Below, piece after piece: positions 36,201 through 50,220 of a stretch of 64,000 nucleotides of DNA (positions are counted from its first letter, which is position 1; each line of letters begins with the position of its first letter). Source of the stretch: Caprimulgus europaeus (lineage: Eukaryota; Chordata; Aves; Caprimulgiformes; Caprimulgidae); assembly GCA_907165065.1 (NCBI GenBank), contig OU015526.1, positions 70,827,723-70,891,722 on the forward strand, given 5' to 3'. The position numbers and the translations under genes are program-made. A model generated the notes under the pieces. The model was not told the DNA's origin. It was given only the letters and a program-made list of their open reading frames with translations, and searched no databases.

Positions 36201-38187
36201 GTAAGTAGCTAATATATAGGTTAATATCAGCCTCAACTGAAAGGATTAATTTTCACTTGGTTAAATGCCTAGAGTAAAATCAAAATGTAAATTTATTAGG
36301 GTTTGGGGGTTTTTTTCTGTTGAAAATTATGCTTTTCTTTGACAAAAACAGCTTCATAGGAAAAGCCTAGGCAGTCCCAATTACAGACAACTAAACTGAG
36401 TGACATTTAATTTAGGGACAGAAGCAAGGTTACTAGCATCATAGAAACTATTCACTTTTTAACATATACAAATGCTTTTCAAGTTCTTTTTCAAAATGGA
36501 TCTAAGAAGCTGCATACAGACACAGATTGAAAATCTGTCTGTACAAGTCTCCCAGTGTAGAATGTTTTCAAGGCTTGCAGACAATTTCCATGCTTTCACT
36601 TCACATATCAAAAAGACTTCATGCATTAAAAATGCCAAAATAGGATATTTAATATAAGTTAAAAGGAATAGGTATGATGTTCTTTTATTTACTCCAACCT
36701 TTATTTTCTCTCTTAGAAAGAGTGAAGCTCCTCAGTGGCGTTAGATAAAAAATCAGACTCCAACTGATCTAGAAATAGAATAAAAGGTTTTCTATTGCTG
36801 CCATGATAAGTAGCATGGATTATCTAGAATTGCCTGATCACAAGTGGTATTAAGAATAGATTTCACATCATCAGCATGGAAAGAAGTTCTCATTGTTACT
36901 AGCAGAACCCCTACCATAGCCTAAATACAAACAGTGAAGTTCACACAGCATCTGAACTTTCCAAAGCACCAAGACAGAACTATTTTTAGATATAACGTTA
37001 TTCTGTACCATTTGATTTCTATTAAGAGTGCAATTTTTAAAAAGAAAGTGCCTTGGTTACTGCTTTGCAGCTTTACACTTCAGTTAAAGTGTCACAGGTT
37101 TTAAAGACCACCTGAGCTTCCCCTTCAAAGGTATGAAAATACTCCTGGATGACTTTCTAAACAACAGACTCACGGGCAGACACTTAGCTTGTGTAAATCA
37201 GTATCACCCCATTTAAGTTAATGGAACTATGCCGATACCAACTTTCATCTGACATGGTCTATTTTTTGCTTCCAACTGTTCTTTCATGGAGTTAGAGAAC
37301 AAAAGAGATTCAGAAGAGATCTTTCTGGTTGCAGACTGACCTCCTCAAGCCTGACTCATACCATAAAATGAAACTTTAGCTGGTGAAGCAAACACCGCAC
37401 TGTATTTCCTTCAACAACAACAATCTGAAATAATGATCTATAGGTGCTTACTGTTGACAGTGCTTTTTAAATGTTTCCCCTTGTGCCTCAACAGTTGAAA
37501 TCCTAGGAAGTTAAATCAGCTTGCAAATTTGACTGAACCAACACCTGCTCATCCAAAACACATTTTAACTACAGGAAGAAATTATTCACTCTCATTTGGA
37601 GCAGCAAAAAGATGAAACACAGAAATCATAGCCAAACAATTTCAAGGCTCTGCAGGAATAGAGAATTAAGCCATAGTATGTCCTTGCTGCTCCATCCTGT
37701 TTTCTACTAGTTCCAGTACACACACAGGACCAGGCTACAAGTACATTTATCCTTTGCCATGCTTCTGTTGGAAAACAGTCAAATATAGCCACACATCTTC
37801 TCTCAGGTCATGTGAATCTAATTGAGAAATGAGAATGAATATCAAAGTATGATTAATAGTTTCTGCTTCCCTTTGTTTTCTTATATGCCTATACACTGAT
37901 ACACATAATACATATAACATCCAAAACAAGTAAGTTTCTTCTGATGCTATGAATTCTGTCAAAAGTGGTTTTAACCTGGCTTTGAAATAATAAAAAGATG
38001 TAAGTTTATATATTATATATCGTATACTTTACACCAGCACTTAAATTATTCTAGAGAGTTTAAGAATACTTAATTTTTATTTTATACTTATGAACCTGAA
38101 AATTTGTTGCTACTGGAATTGATAAGAAAACTTTTAAAGACATTTCAAATGTACTTAACTTTTATTATTAGTTTATTACATCTTTGT

Positions 38188-38206
38188 AAAGGAAGGAAGG
38201 AAGGAA
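38188..38206. repeat. (GGAA)n microsatellite
   Basis: Four GGAA units in an otherwise AT-rich region. Tandem GGAA can bind ETS-family factors, but four units is a short array and I infer no function. Confidence 0.85.
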
Positions 38207-41200
38207 TCTATGCATTGAAATATTAATGAATGTAATCTCTTTGTTCAGAACACTCAAAATCACTCAAAAAATTGGTGACTTAGGGGCTCATTAAAAAAAG
38301 GAGAAATTCAGATTTACAAACCTGCTGTGAAGCTGGTGCTGTGGCTCTCTACATGTACTCAGCTGGGGTTGTTATATGAGAACGGCAGCTGATAAGACCA
38401 GAATCAAGGAGAGAAGTAATTGGCACTATTGTCTCCTACATACCTAGGAAGTGTCACAGCAAATGTGACTGTGGCAATTTTAGTATTAATCTCTCCCTCA
38501 TGAACATGTTATTTAAACTACAAACATTTAAAGAAGATAAATAAACTGAATTCCCTACTAAAATGTCCAGGAAAGAGGTTTCCTGTTTGCCAGTCAACCC
38601 TAGCTGACAAAGACTTCATATTTAATATACTTGAGCAGCTACTTTGAAATGCCAGAGTAAACCCCAGGAAAGAGGCCAAATATGCAAAAAAATAGGGTTT
38701 TAAAAGTGCATTGTATATTCATTTGTCATGCAGTAGTATTATGCATCACATGTGTTCTCATTCCTAACTTAGGAAATTGTATTTTATTCCTATAAACCTA
38801 CACTTAGAAGCGGGGTGCGGTGTCCCAACATACATGTGTTCCTTCTTTCACTGTTGAGTTTCACTATCACAGAAGCCAAGAACACCTCCATCACTGGATT
38901 CTGATCATCATAACAACCAACATACCTAACATAACCTAACTGAATTCACAAAAGCGCCTTATCTTGAAAATGGTCCTTTGATTTTCAAGTGATGCACTGT
39001 CGAGAACATTGCTATTAGTCTTTATCAGTGCATTATCATCTCTCACCTAGCAGCAGAGAAGTGACCGTCCGTAGAAATGAATGACAGGAAGAATGAAACA
39101 CTTATACATAGAGAAACAGAAAAATAAAGAGAGGACATAAAAGAATAAAGGAGTCTTAACTGAGGTTAACTTTTAGTTATTGATAATAAATATCTCAAGC
39201 TACTTTACTGAAGTTGTATCAAGGGAGTGACACATTCATAATTATGCTGCAAACATATTCTATGTATATGCATAACTTATGCAATATTTATACTGAAAAT
39301 TTCCCTGCTTCTTTGATTTTGTGCCAGCTCTTTATGGAGCCCTGTACTAACTATTGTCAAGGGAACTGTTTGTATTTAGTTCCCTGTAGAAGAGGGTGAG
39401 GATTACACTAAGACTTTAAGAAGAGGAGAGATAACAAAGAAAAAAGGCAATAAAGAAGAGACATGGGGAAAAACAGAACATCCATAATCTTGTAGTTCTC
39501 AACCTTTTAAATCAGTCAAATAAGGATGAATAGTAATTTAATATATTCTAAGACCAACAAGAAGTCAATTTTGGAAGGCCACACTTTACAGAACTGGAAC
39601 AGCTATTTTTTTTATGAAAGCTTTTATGGTCCAAGACAAGTTTCTGAAACAATTTAATAAACAGTAAACAAAAGGTCAGTGTTTCTGAGTTTTGGACTGT
39701 GTCATAGAAGCTGAAGTTACATTAGGTACTGTCATGCTTGGGAAGTACAGTCATGGAGCTGGTATAACATCTCACTATAAAGACACAGTTCGACTGTAAA
39801 TAGGCTCATGCTGAGTATAGATGCATTACATGGAGAATTATTAGCTGGAGTGAACAGCAACTGCTGGTCAAATATTGTAATAATAGCAGAAATAACTAGC
39901 AGGAAGCAGGTACCTTTATTTTTTCAGGCCACTACTGCAGCACAGCATTGCATCATCTCATATTGCTGATTGCAGCATCACACAAGTATACCGCAAACTG
40001 AACTTCTCCATCATGAGTATCAGAAATGTTTATGCCAGTAACTAATGTTTAACTCCACACAATGAAATGTCCTGTTTATGTCTGATATGTTTTTGAAGAC
40101 ATGAAAACCTCAAAAGGCTTAAAAACCCCAAGTAATCCGCTGCCTAAGTCAAAACCAGAGAGCAACCTAAATCTCCTTTTAGTCAGAGGAGCTCAGTAGA
40201 TGAACCCATAAAGGATCCTCTTGCTTGCAGAATGGATGAAAACACCTGGCCAGTGATGCACGCTGACTCAGTTGATTAAGTGAGAGCACTTAACCTGCAT
40301 GGGATTCTCAGACAATAAAAGCTTGCTGGGTTTACTGTGCCTGTGCAACAGATTTAGTAGAGTTGTAGTGCCTCCGTTACCCATTTTCAGTCCCATTGTG
40401 CAACAACTTCATAACAGGATGCTCTGCCTAGGTAGGGGTGAAATAAGAACATCATTATGAAATTTGTCCTACTTGGATGAACTCTTCGGTAGAAAGCTAC
40501 CAGATGTGATTGGAGGTCACACTGTCCTTAGTGTTGAAGAGCACTGGGGATCAGCCTGACTCAGCAGCCCTAAGAATAGATATCAGTGGGTAGGATGTAA
40601 AACCAGATGTTTACGGAAAAAGGAATAAAAGAATTATAAAGATAAAATAGTGTTTCACTGAGCCAGAAGATTTAGCTTAGCAACAAATGAATGTCAGTTA
40701 ATCACTTTCTACTGTAAAAGCATAGTCCCATTTCTGAACAGGAGGGTTTCTAGCACTACATAGGTGTTCACCTAGAAATTCCTCCCTTGAGTGAGGATGC
40801 CCCTCAAGGTTACTCCGCAAGGCTGAACAAAAGAGAACTTCCCACAAGTTTTCAACATGGGTAAGTAATATCAATCTCTATGAAATAATTAATTATCAAG
40901 CAAACTTTGAACTCTTGTTTTGGTAGATTATAATTATAGTGAATAATAACTATAGTACTTATATCATGAGGACAGTCTCCTGGATACTCTTGGGACAAAT
41001 ACAGGGGATAAAAGCTGGCATTAGACTTGCAGTGCTTGAGACAAAAGAAGACTAAACCCTGAACAGTTCCAGACATGGAAGTACGTAAGGGTAGATGGAG
41101 TTAGACAGAGAAAAGTGACATAATGGAGTGACAACTTGCTCCAGAAAGAGGGAAAAGTGTCAAAATTGACATAAGAGTTTTAAGCCTGAGTGACAGGGAA

Positions 41201-41302
41201 GACGCTGAAACCACTGAAGGACATGTAAGTGGAGATGCCAGGAAAAAGAAGTGTACCTACCTGTGTAGAAGAGGTAGATCTAAGCCAGCATATTGAATGT
41301 AG

Positions 41303-41335
41303 CTAAAACAAAACAAGTATCTAAAACAAAACAAG
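41303..41335. repeat. 15-bp direct repeat, 18-bp period
   Basis: CTAAAACAAAACAAG occurs at 41303 and 41321, separated by TAT. It is a recent local duplication of an A-rich unit. Confidence 0.85.
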
Positions 41336-42669
41336 AGCACAGGAAAGGTAAGATTGTGTTAAGACCTAAGGCAAGAAGGCCTTCTCCACGGACCAAAGAA
41401 ACATGTGAGAGGAACAGAAACAGACTCAGAAAGAGGAGTAAAATTTTCATATCTATTCAGAGAAATAAAACACTATAAACAGAAGTTACTTTTTTTCTGT
41501 CCTAAATTGTTAAATCCATGATAGACAATTGTATTTGGTAAAGAATGTAGTTTTGTCAGGTACTGAATTATTATTCCTGGTTCAACCAGATATCACAACC
41601 CATACTGAAGTTCTGTACATACATGTGCTTGACACATCAAAACATTAACACTGAGAAGGTGTTGAGATGGCAATGGTGTCAACATTGCCCTTGGATGTCT
41701 TAGCTGATGCTCCAGAAGCATGAGTAAGTGAATCTGAGTTTGAGCTTGGAAGGTCTAAACCCTGCTGTGGTGGATACTTGGAACAATCCAGAAAGGTGCT
41801 GAATTTATATTATATTTTGAAAAGTGATTGAAATATAGATGGTGATAATGCAATTCTAGCAGCATGGGGTTCGGTGCCCACACTTCTCATTGCAAATACA
41901 AACCTTGGGAACAGAGAATTGCTCAGCTGTGGATTTAATGCTAGTCAAACAACAGAAAAGGAGAAGAAATCCCAGGGAACATGGATCACAGCAGGGTCAA
42001 GACCACACTTGGGGAGGAAACAGTTCACGTAAATTGTTGTTCCAATATATGTACCTTTTAGTTGAAAATAAATTCCTTCCTAACTGGTATTTATTGCTTG
42101 CCTGTCATGTGTTTAGTTTTACTTTTTGCCTTGCTGTTTCTCAAGTGTTAAAAGGAAAAACAAGAGCATCTGAAGTCCAGTCACCATAAGCTGTGACATG
42201 CAAGTTTGAGGCCTTAATTTCGAAGACTAGCTATGTACAAGACAGATATAGGTTATCTGTAAAAGCATTAAAGGAGTAAAGTGAGTGGATGTTGTACACA
42301 GGAATAAAAGGGAGGCTCATCAGATCCTATCTTAAAATTCAGCAGGAATTTTCTCCCTACTATCACTGAATGAATACTCCAGCATCTTGAATGGCTAGAA
42401 ACCTCCTTTGAATCCCCACCCTAGAGTTCCTCAAGGCCTTTAAGACTGAAATTTCCTTTATAAAGTCTAAAATAGATTAAGCATTAACAGTTCTCACTTA
42501 ATCTCTGCAGTTGGTAACCTCCATGATGTGGCTGGCTTTTCTTGTTAGCCTATGTTTCTGTGTCAGATATTACCCTTTTTACTATATTATTTATCTCTGA
42601 AGCCTGAGGATCATCCTAATAGCTTTACTGCTTCCAGCAGTAAGTATTTTCAGTTTCACCAACTGGTTT

Positions 42670-42671
<2 letters not shown>

Positions 42672-42702
<31 letters not shown>
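42672..42702. repeat. Poly(T) tract, T31
   Basis: An uninterrupted run of 31 T. I see no retrogene or LINE body on its right that would make it a poly(A) tail of a minus-strand insertion. It opens the homopolymer-dense interval that runs to about 43.4 kb. Confidence 0.95.
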
Positions 42703-42703
<1 letters not shown>

Positions 42704-43049
42704 TGTCACGTCTTCAAAGTGAAGCGATGGACTCATTCATTATCCTACCATTTAACTGAATTCTTAATCAGGCAATTAAAGTTCTTTGACAGTCCATGTA
42801 GGCCATTTTCAACAACTGATCTTCTACAACTGTAATGGTTATGCCATGAGCTGGTAAGGAAGCCTATGCAAAAGTATGTCTGAGTCCCACTATCACTTGT
42901 AGCATTTTTATTCTGATCAGCATCTGGAAATTACATAATAATGTAACTCCTGAGAACATTTTTTCTTGTAATAATATCACAGAGACTTTACATATCCAAG
43001 TCTGATACTTGCCGTATGGTGGCTGGAAAGGTGAAATGATTTTTTTTTA

Positions 43050-43126
43050 TAAGGATGACAAGAGACCACAAAGTATCTGAAGGGGTTTTTTTCCTTCAGA
43101 TATTTCATGGTCTCTTGTCTTCCCTA
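43050..43126. repeat. Long imperfect inverted repeat (27-bp arms or longer)
   Basis: Arm 43057-43083 and arm 43093-43119 are reverse complements at 24 of 27 positions around a 9-nt GGTTTTTTT loop. Weaker pairing extends a few bases outward on each side. The arms are ordinary mixed sequence (GACAAGAGACC... / ...GGTCTCTTGTC), so this is not a by-product of the surrounding homopolymers. It could be a miniature inverted-repeat relic, a template-switch inversion, or a hairpin RNA. Confidence 0.8.
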
Positions 43127-43381
43127 GAAAAAAAACCCTTTTTTTTACAGAGATCCCTATGAAAAAAGGGACTTATAGGTTATCCCTATAAAAAAACCAT
43201 CCCTATTAAAAAAAAAAAAATCTTCCTTTTTTGGAAGAGAGGAAGAAAAGAGAAGGCAAGAGCAAAGCATGGAAGTTATCAGAACAGGTGCTGAGAAAAA
43301 CAGAGGAATCAGGGAGAAAGCAAACTGTTGATTTAAAAAAAAAAAAAAAAAGGAGGGAAAAAAAAAACCCCAACCAAAACC
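43125..43381. repeat. A-rich low-complexity cluster
   Basis: Several A runs (around 43127, 43191, 43208, 43336 and 43362) separated by purine-rich sequence, ending in a CCCCAACCAAAACC-type tract. Short lysine-rich or phenylalanine-rich frames on either strand here follow from this composition and are not genes. Confidence 0.85.
43153..43213. repeat. Three spaced copies of ATCCCTAT followed by poly(A)
   Basis: ATCCCTAT begins at 43153, 43182 and 43199. Each copy is followed by one base and a run of A (ATCCCTATGAAAAAA, ATCCCTATAAAAAAA, ATCCCTATTAAAAAA). The spacings are unequal (29 and 17 bp). This lies just downstream of the 43.05 kb inverted repeat and looks like slippage or local duplication in an A-rich tract. 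Confidence 0.7.
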
Positions 43382-46300
43382 AAAAACATGCTGAGCAAGA
43401 TTTCTACCTGGTCTCTGCTTCAGGGCTGGAAGGCAGGGGATTTCTCCTGTAATTCTCAGTAGTTCAAAAGCTGTCAGAATCAATATACAGGGGAAGAGAA
43501 GATACCTTCGATGTTTCAATACGTGGACAAAGTATTCTAAAAAGTCTTGCTCATTTTACAAACACATTCTAAGGCATTGTCTTTAGGCAACCCTAAAAGT
43601 CAGGCTCTGTAGTGCTGGCCCAAGAAGATGACAGTCTTGTAGGTTGGAAGAACACAGCTCTCTGTGAGTGGCTTCTACTAGACATCCTGTCTGCTCTTGA
43701 GGAGACTTCAGAGGGTTTTCTAGAGGGTTTAGGAACCACTTGCTACAAGGAAAGAAAGGATTTTTAGCCAGTGTGTGACTACTAAATAGAGAGACACTTG
43801 CATCCTACCTGCCACATGGATATGTGGTTACAGACTGTGATGAGCTTCGGCTTTAGCCCGTTACCTGGCTTAGCCATGAGTATAAACATAATCTTGGAGT
43901 GGAAGGTAAGAAAATAAAATGAGATAAGATCTTATGTAGATAAATTAGAGTTTTCAGAAGAATGACAGAAGGCAGAGCTCAATATACAGGGTGATGAAAG
44001 ACAAAATAAGCTGATTATTAGAGAAGATAAATTTGTAGTTAGTAGACTAAGAAAAGAAAGTTCGGGTAAGTCCCACATCAGGAAGAGACAATGACCAAAA
44101 CTGTAAGTGAGGGAGCTGATCCAGAACTACAAATAAAAATGGTCATGTCAATAAAAAGGAGCAAGATGAGGCAAAGTGCAAAGCTAAATAAATGGAAAAA
44201 AAAAAAAAAAGAGAGAGAATGCTCACAAAGTCAAACTCATTGGAGAAGAAAGAAAAAGACAGCTGAAACTACAATAGGATCCTGAAAGGTAAGAGAGCCA
44301 TCATTAGTTACCAGTGGCTGAGAAGGGATACAAAGGGAAATTAAAATTATATCTGACCTACTGTGAAAAATAGAGACAGTATTAACTTTAAAAGAAAGGA
44401 TTTATCTGTCTGTAGATAGCCAGTGTACTAACAGGACTGGTACCATTCATCTTATATACTCATTACTATGAGTAGTAGTAAACACAGGTACTATTGTATC
44501 TACCTAGCACAATATTACCTGACAACTAATTTAACCATGTAATTTAGGGTGAGTATTCTAAGACAATCTTGAATAAAAACCAAATGGAGTCTGCAATACT
44601 CTGGTTCATATATCTGTCCCTAGAGAGACACCATTTAATCAGATTTGTCTCAAATATTAATTTCTATACAAATGAGTTTAATAAAAATACAGTTAATTGA
44701 AATATACTTGAGATGGATATGGATGATTCCTCCTTCTCCATCAGGAGGTAAAGTACTTCTACTTTTAGAAAAGATTAAAAAAAATCTGCTTCAAATATTG
44801 GAATGTGAAAGTGAAATAGACTATAATTGACTATTTCAATTTTTAAATGAGAAAATTAGTGGTAGCAGCATAACATTTTTCTTTATTTTTTCAGTTTAAA
44901 TAATATAATTTGTTAGTTTCAACACAGCCTAAGTAAAAGATATTTACATTAAATATATGAGGCTAAATTCCTAGTAAAGGCAGATACAAGTCCCATGAAG
45001 TCATGCAAAACAAGATCTTTGCATACTCACTATGGAAGTAGCCCATCATTTCAACTGGATGGCGCCTCTTCAAATCAATACTCTGTGCACAGAGCACAGT
45101 TGGATGTTCAGTCACCGGAACTTCTCACCACAGGTGGGAAAGGTAGACTTTTTACTATATTCTTTTGCTATTTTTTTCTAAACTGGATTGAAAGACCTAC
45201 TCCTATCTCAGTATGTGAATAAAACATACAAATTAAGAAAGCTCATTTGTGAGATTGACTCTCCCTCTACAAAGCCTGATAGTTAAGACCACGTGCTTGT
45301 ATTTCTACTTTTGCATTACCACCAAGACAATAAGGTGGGTGAAAGTGTGAATCTGAGTGTCACTGAACACTACAAAATGACTAGCCATCACGGGTTTTCA
45401 TTTCTTACTTCTAAAGTACAGAACATTCCTTACATGACACAGAGCAAGCTCCAAGTCAAATTAAAATTTGTATATATTTTACCCTTTATCTTTTCACAGA
45501 ACTCTTCATGTCACCTATTCTGTATATGTACAGCTTATGACCTGCAAAATACATGCATAGCATGTATATTACTATGACTGATATCACAGTAGTCAAGAAA
45601 CTACATAGGTACTTAAAAAAATACTTAATTTTAAATAATAGGCAATATATGTTTCAGAATATCCATGGCAGACTTGTATGCAAAATTCACGTGCAAAACT
45701 CTACTCCCTTTGCTCTAGGTCTTGTCACAGATGTGTATTTTATCTGCCTATTCTGTGGTGCAGCAGAATGAGAATTCTTCATGTGGCTGTAACAGCCCCG
45801 AGGAGTTACAAACAAAGCCCCGGTCAGAATGAGGTCAGGTTATTCCACATCTCTTTTCTCTGGTACAGCAGCAGCAGGAAAAACATATGGCATAACAGAC
45901 ATTAAGTCATATTGCTTGTTCTAAACTTAGTCGTCTATTTCTGCCACGTGTGTAAAGTTCCACGTGTAACAAACGTCAAGAGCCCTTGCACTGCCCCAAA
46001 TTTTTGAAAATTCTTCCCTTTGTTCAGGCAGCTGAAGCAGGAGGGACACAGACTAAAGCCTCTGCACTCTGACACAAAAGCACTCAAAGACTCTTATTTT
46101 TCTTCAGGCTGCAAAGAAATGAATTTTCTCACTATAGCATCACAGAGAAGACAACTATAATCAGATGTGAAATGCCCCCAGTTTTTTATTGACACCATTG
46201 ATCACATACCCATAATAAGCTAAGATGACCAAATTTGGGCTCTTTTTCTCATTGCACATTATGAACTAACCCTGAAGTCATCCTGAAGATCACACCTGCT

Positions 46301-46865
46301 GCCACCAGAGACAGGAAGTGTTCAAAGGCAGGCTGAGGTGTAGTTAGTACTTCTACATTGTCCCCAGCCCAGTCATCCAGAGCACACCTGGTGAGGCAGC
46401 ACATCACCAGGCATCCCAGGTAACCTCGTCACAAGCTGTGGACTCCTGTTCACGAGCCATACAGATGGGAAGGAGGCAGCTGGTGGCTTATTCAGTATGC
46501 AGAGACCCTTTAGACATACTTGAGAAGACACAACTTAGAAGTAAATTATGGCAGACACTACACAGATGGGTAAGAGAGGGTGTGAGAGCCTTCTCCAGCA
46601 TTCCAGTACTGAACTTAAAGGGAATGTTTCAACCTGGACTAAAAACTGCTTATAGTAAGCTAGGAGCACAAGCCCATTTATCATTATACTGGCAAGTGCT
46701 CCCTCTGCACTCAAAAGGAATGGGCGAGTCTCACCAGAAAATGTGCTGTGCTTTCTGCAGTGTCTTCTGGGACAGCATGGCCCTTTCCTCTTAATAAGAA
46801 AAATGCCTTAAAACCCTTTCATGTTGTATACACTTCACTGGGAGTGTTACATAGTCATTCAGGAG

Positions 46866-46891
<26 letters not shown>
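46866..46891. repeat. Poly(A) tract, A26
   Basis: An uninterrupted run of 26 A with unique sequence on both sides. The 118-codon frame at 46438-46794 lies just upstream, but the sequence between them has no AATAAA-type hexamer in the expected place. Confidence 0.95.
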
Positions 46892-46896
<5 letters not shown>

Positions 46897-47982
46897 ATTA
46901 AAAGGACATTCGTATAATTCATGTATCACTTTAAAAAATGTTTACATATATGCATACATCTTCAGAGTATTTTTATTGGAAATACCATTAATAAAATCAA
47001 GACCTACTGATGTAACACCACCCTACGGTGAAATTGTCATTGACTTCAACAGGATATTTGCCTGAGCAAAGCCAGAGGAATTAAATTCAATACAATTAAA
47101 GCTATAAAATATTCCCTCAGCAAAATGAAACTGTAAAAAGCTGCTGCCACTATCATAACGCTGTATTATTCCAAGTGTGTACTACCAGACTGTTATTATG
47201 CCTGCATAGATAGTTGCAGGAGAAACAGTGCTCTACATTCTCTTCTACCAAAGCAGACCTCTGCAGGTAATTTTAATGGGGCTGTTAATAACCTGGCAAC
47301 TGTCCCAGCCAGATGTAGCACATTTAAAGATTGTCCTTATAGCTTTGTCAGAACTGTTGACATTGCATGTCAGTAATGGAAAATTGCCACTGCACCAAAC
47401 AACCATCTTCATTATATGGAATCACATTGTTAGTCTACAGCCAAATGCAACTTGAGGCAGAAAGAGAGTTTAGATTGCACCCATCTGTATACTATCACTC
47501 CAGGTGGCAGGTCATTCTTCAGGATTAGAGATTGAATCAGTCTTTCCATCATCAATAAGCCCTCTGCCACAACGAGTGCCTGTCAATCCAATATTTTACT
47601 TTCAGTACCGTGAGGACCACACAGCATGGTAATGAAATTTCTCTGTAAGTAGACCACAGGGATCTATACCAGAGAGATACATCTCTTTAAAAAGCTCAGG
47701 GAAATCAGACAGTGTGCTGCACAATCTGGACAGTAACTCAGTTTCAAGCACCACCCTAACTGTTTTATCTGTTTAGGGACGAGATCTACCAAATAAAACA
47801 GCATTTTAATGTTGAGTTATTTCATTTTTTGGCAGTAATTAGTATTGGGTGATTATTTCCCATTTGGAAAGGTTGGACAGCCTCAGAAAATAAATCTATT
47901 TCTGAAACTAAACATAGCTTATTGGTATAAAGCTTCTACATTTAACATTTCTCATCACATACTACAAGTATGACGTTGGCTT

Positions 47983-48004
47983 AAAAAAAAAAAAAAAAAA
48001 AAAA
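47983..48004. repeat. Poly(A) tract, A22
   Basis: An uninterrupted run of 22 A preceded by GACGTTGGCTT and followed by CTGTTTTAAATTGCCC. No associated element is seen. Confidence 0.95.
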
Positions 48005-50220
48005 CTGTTTTAAATTGCCCATGGTTAAAACTTACTGGATATTATTTAGTATTATCTTTTCAAGATGCCACTCAGCCTCTTCCAGCAGCAACTGGAATTT
48101 CTTCAAAGCCCACTTGCTACCTGCAGTAGGCATTATGTCACATTGAGAAGTATTCTATCTCCTTAAATTACCTGTCCTATCTATTTATAATATGACTCTA
48201 ACCATGGTACCTAGTCACCATCACCAGGGCTTTCTGGAATCAGTTAGAACGATTATTTCAACACTTTGGGCATTTTGACTGTTTGATGATAGTTTTGTTA
48301 CAAAAATATAAACTATAAAAATATATGCAAGCATAGGAGCTGCAACCCAAGTACTACAGTTTTTACAAATGAAACTGCTTTTGTAACAAAATTACCATGA
48401 GTGCAAAATTCTCATACTGTAATAGGCATCTAGCTTTTAAAAACTATATGTGTTGCATCCATTCCCACTTGTTATATTATGGATATTAAATTCAGCACCC
48501 CCCTCCTTTTATTTTTTTAAATGTTCATGTTTTAACTGAAAATTGTTAGCTATTGCACATTTTTTTCAAAGCATACAGAAATAAGAATAAATGCATTGTT
48601 CAGTTTTTCACAATCTATTGTTAGTTTTGGTAGGTTATACATGTGTTAAACATAGCAAACTCAAGATAACAATTTTGATCATTTAACAGGAATGACTATG
48701 TGACACTGTCACAGAAACTGCGAAAAAAGGAAATCAAATGAAAGAGAAGATTTCAACTATGGGGGAATAGAAACAAAAGCCAGGCTCTAAAACCATAATT
48801 TCTGGAGCAGTAGGACTGGTAGAAAGATATCCTAGAATTGTATTTTACCTCAGTCCATCATTTGGTTTTGGTTTATCACATCTGCAAATGTAGGAAATGT
48901 ATTTTTTTACAAATGCAGTTCCTGAGGAGACAGATAATTTCATTATTACCTATTACTGCTGTATTGCACAGGAGAACAAAAGAAACAAATGTCAGTGAGT
49001 ATTTTTTTTTCTGAAATATATCCTTTTTATTATACTGACAGTGGGTGTGGTTCATTACGCTATTTCCTTTCTGACTACATGGACTAAGGTCCAGTACCTA
49101 TGGAGGGGGCTCTGCCCATAGGACTGCAATGGAGTTAAGATAAAAATCCCTGCTTGTGCTAGACTGTATCTCATGGAATTACATATTAGTAAATGCCTCA
49201 CCAGTGGCACCTGTTAAGCTCATCCTGATGGGCTTGATTAATTTCTTCAGTCTATGATCTTTTTACCAGAAATATCAGATTCAGTAACTATTACTATGGA
49301 CTTGAATTTTATCTGAAGGATAAAGTCCAAAATATGTAAGTTTTCTTCCATATTCCTCAGTCATTTTATAATTTATAAAATGATAAGGCCATATCAGTTG
49401 GTATATCATCTTATTTTTTCTTGGGGGTAAACTAAACTGATGCCATGAAAGGGATCATCACATGAAAAGAAGAAACTCAAAGTCAGAAAAAAAGTAGTTT
49501 TTGTGGATAGAACTCAGAAACCCCTCTACCTATTGCAAACCCCAAAACAGACCTTTTTGATGACCTTGGCCTTGCTTGGTAACACTTATAAGAATATAAA
49601 GGCTACATCTATACTGTGAAAAACATTCTCCAGCCTCAGACCACCCGGTACAGTGAGCTTGCATCTACATTTCCTTGGGGTTCAACTCCATCAATAGAAG
49701 ATTACCTATATTCAAATTGTACTGCAGCCCACACTGCTGTGCTTGGCCTTAACCCCTCTGACCCCATATGCTGTTTCAATATCCACCCTAAAAAAGGGGC
49801 AGGGGGAAGGGAGAGAGGGGGTTGTTGTTGAAAATACACAAAATACTGACCTTAACATAACCTGCCAAAAAGGTATTTTTTTAACATGAAGCCAAGAGTC
49901 GATATTGCATGCCATATAAAGATATTTTAGGGTGCAAGGTTTGCCCAGACAGTGTGGGAAGACCATGTAAACAAAGATGCCAAGGTGTCACACACATTTG
50001 AAAATGAGCTGTCCATGGACTGAGCTACCAACAAAACCATATCTAGGTTTTATTTTCAAAGGGATTGGCTGGTGTACTTCAAAAGAAAACCTGTAAGTAA
50101 ACAACCAGTGATGCACTGTAGGTGATCAGAAAAGACGGTCTCAAGGGCCATTGAGAACACTGATTTGAGTAAGAGTATAGGTAATACTCTGCTACTTCCT
50201 GGCTTTACATTGCAAGTGGC

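Larger units (their letters stand above)
35337..42671. other. AT-rich non-coding sequence
   Basis: About 7.3 kb right of the long CR1. Apart from the candidate exon at 36096-36200 and two small repeats, I see no gene or mobile element. Confidence 0.5.
43382..50220. other. AT-rich non-coding sequence
   Basis: Contains the A26 and A22 tracts. The largest frame, 46438-46794 (118 codons), has mixed composition but no recognised domain and no convincing splice signals. An A-rich run at 44196-44210 explains the Lys-rich frame there. Confidence 0.5.

Noticed and set aside
40766..40860. Possible exon before CATGG|GTAAGT at 40861
   Set aside because: The only open frame needs a two-base leading phase and a poor acceptor (ACTACATAG). 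It is out of phase with the exon chain ending at 36200.
46438..46794. 118-codon frame upstream of the A26 tract, considered as a retrocopy
   Set aside because: No recognisable protein, no poly(A) signal in place, and no target-site duplication found.
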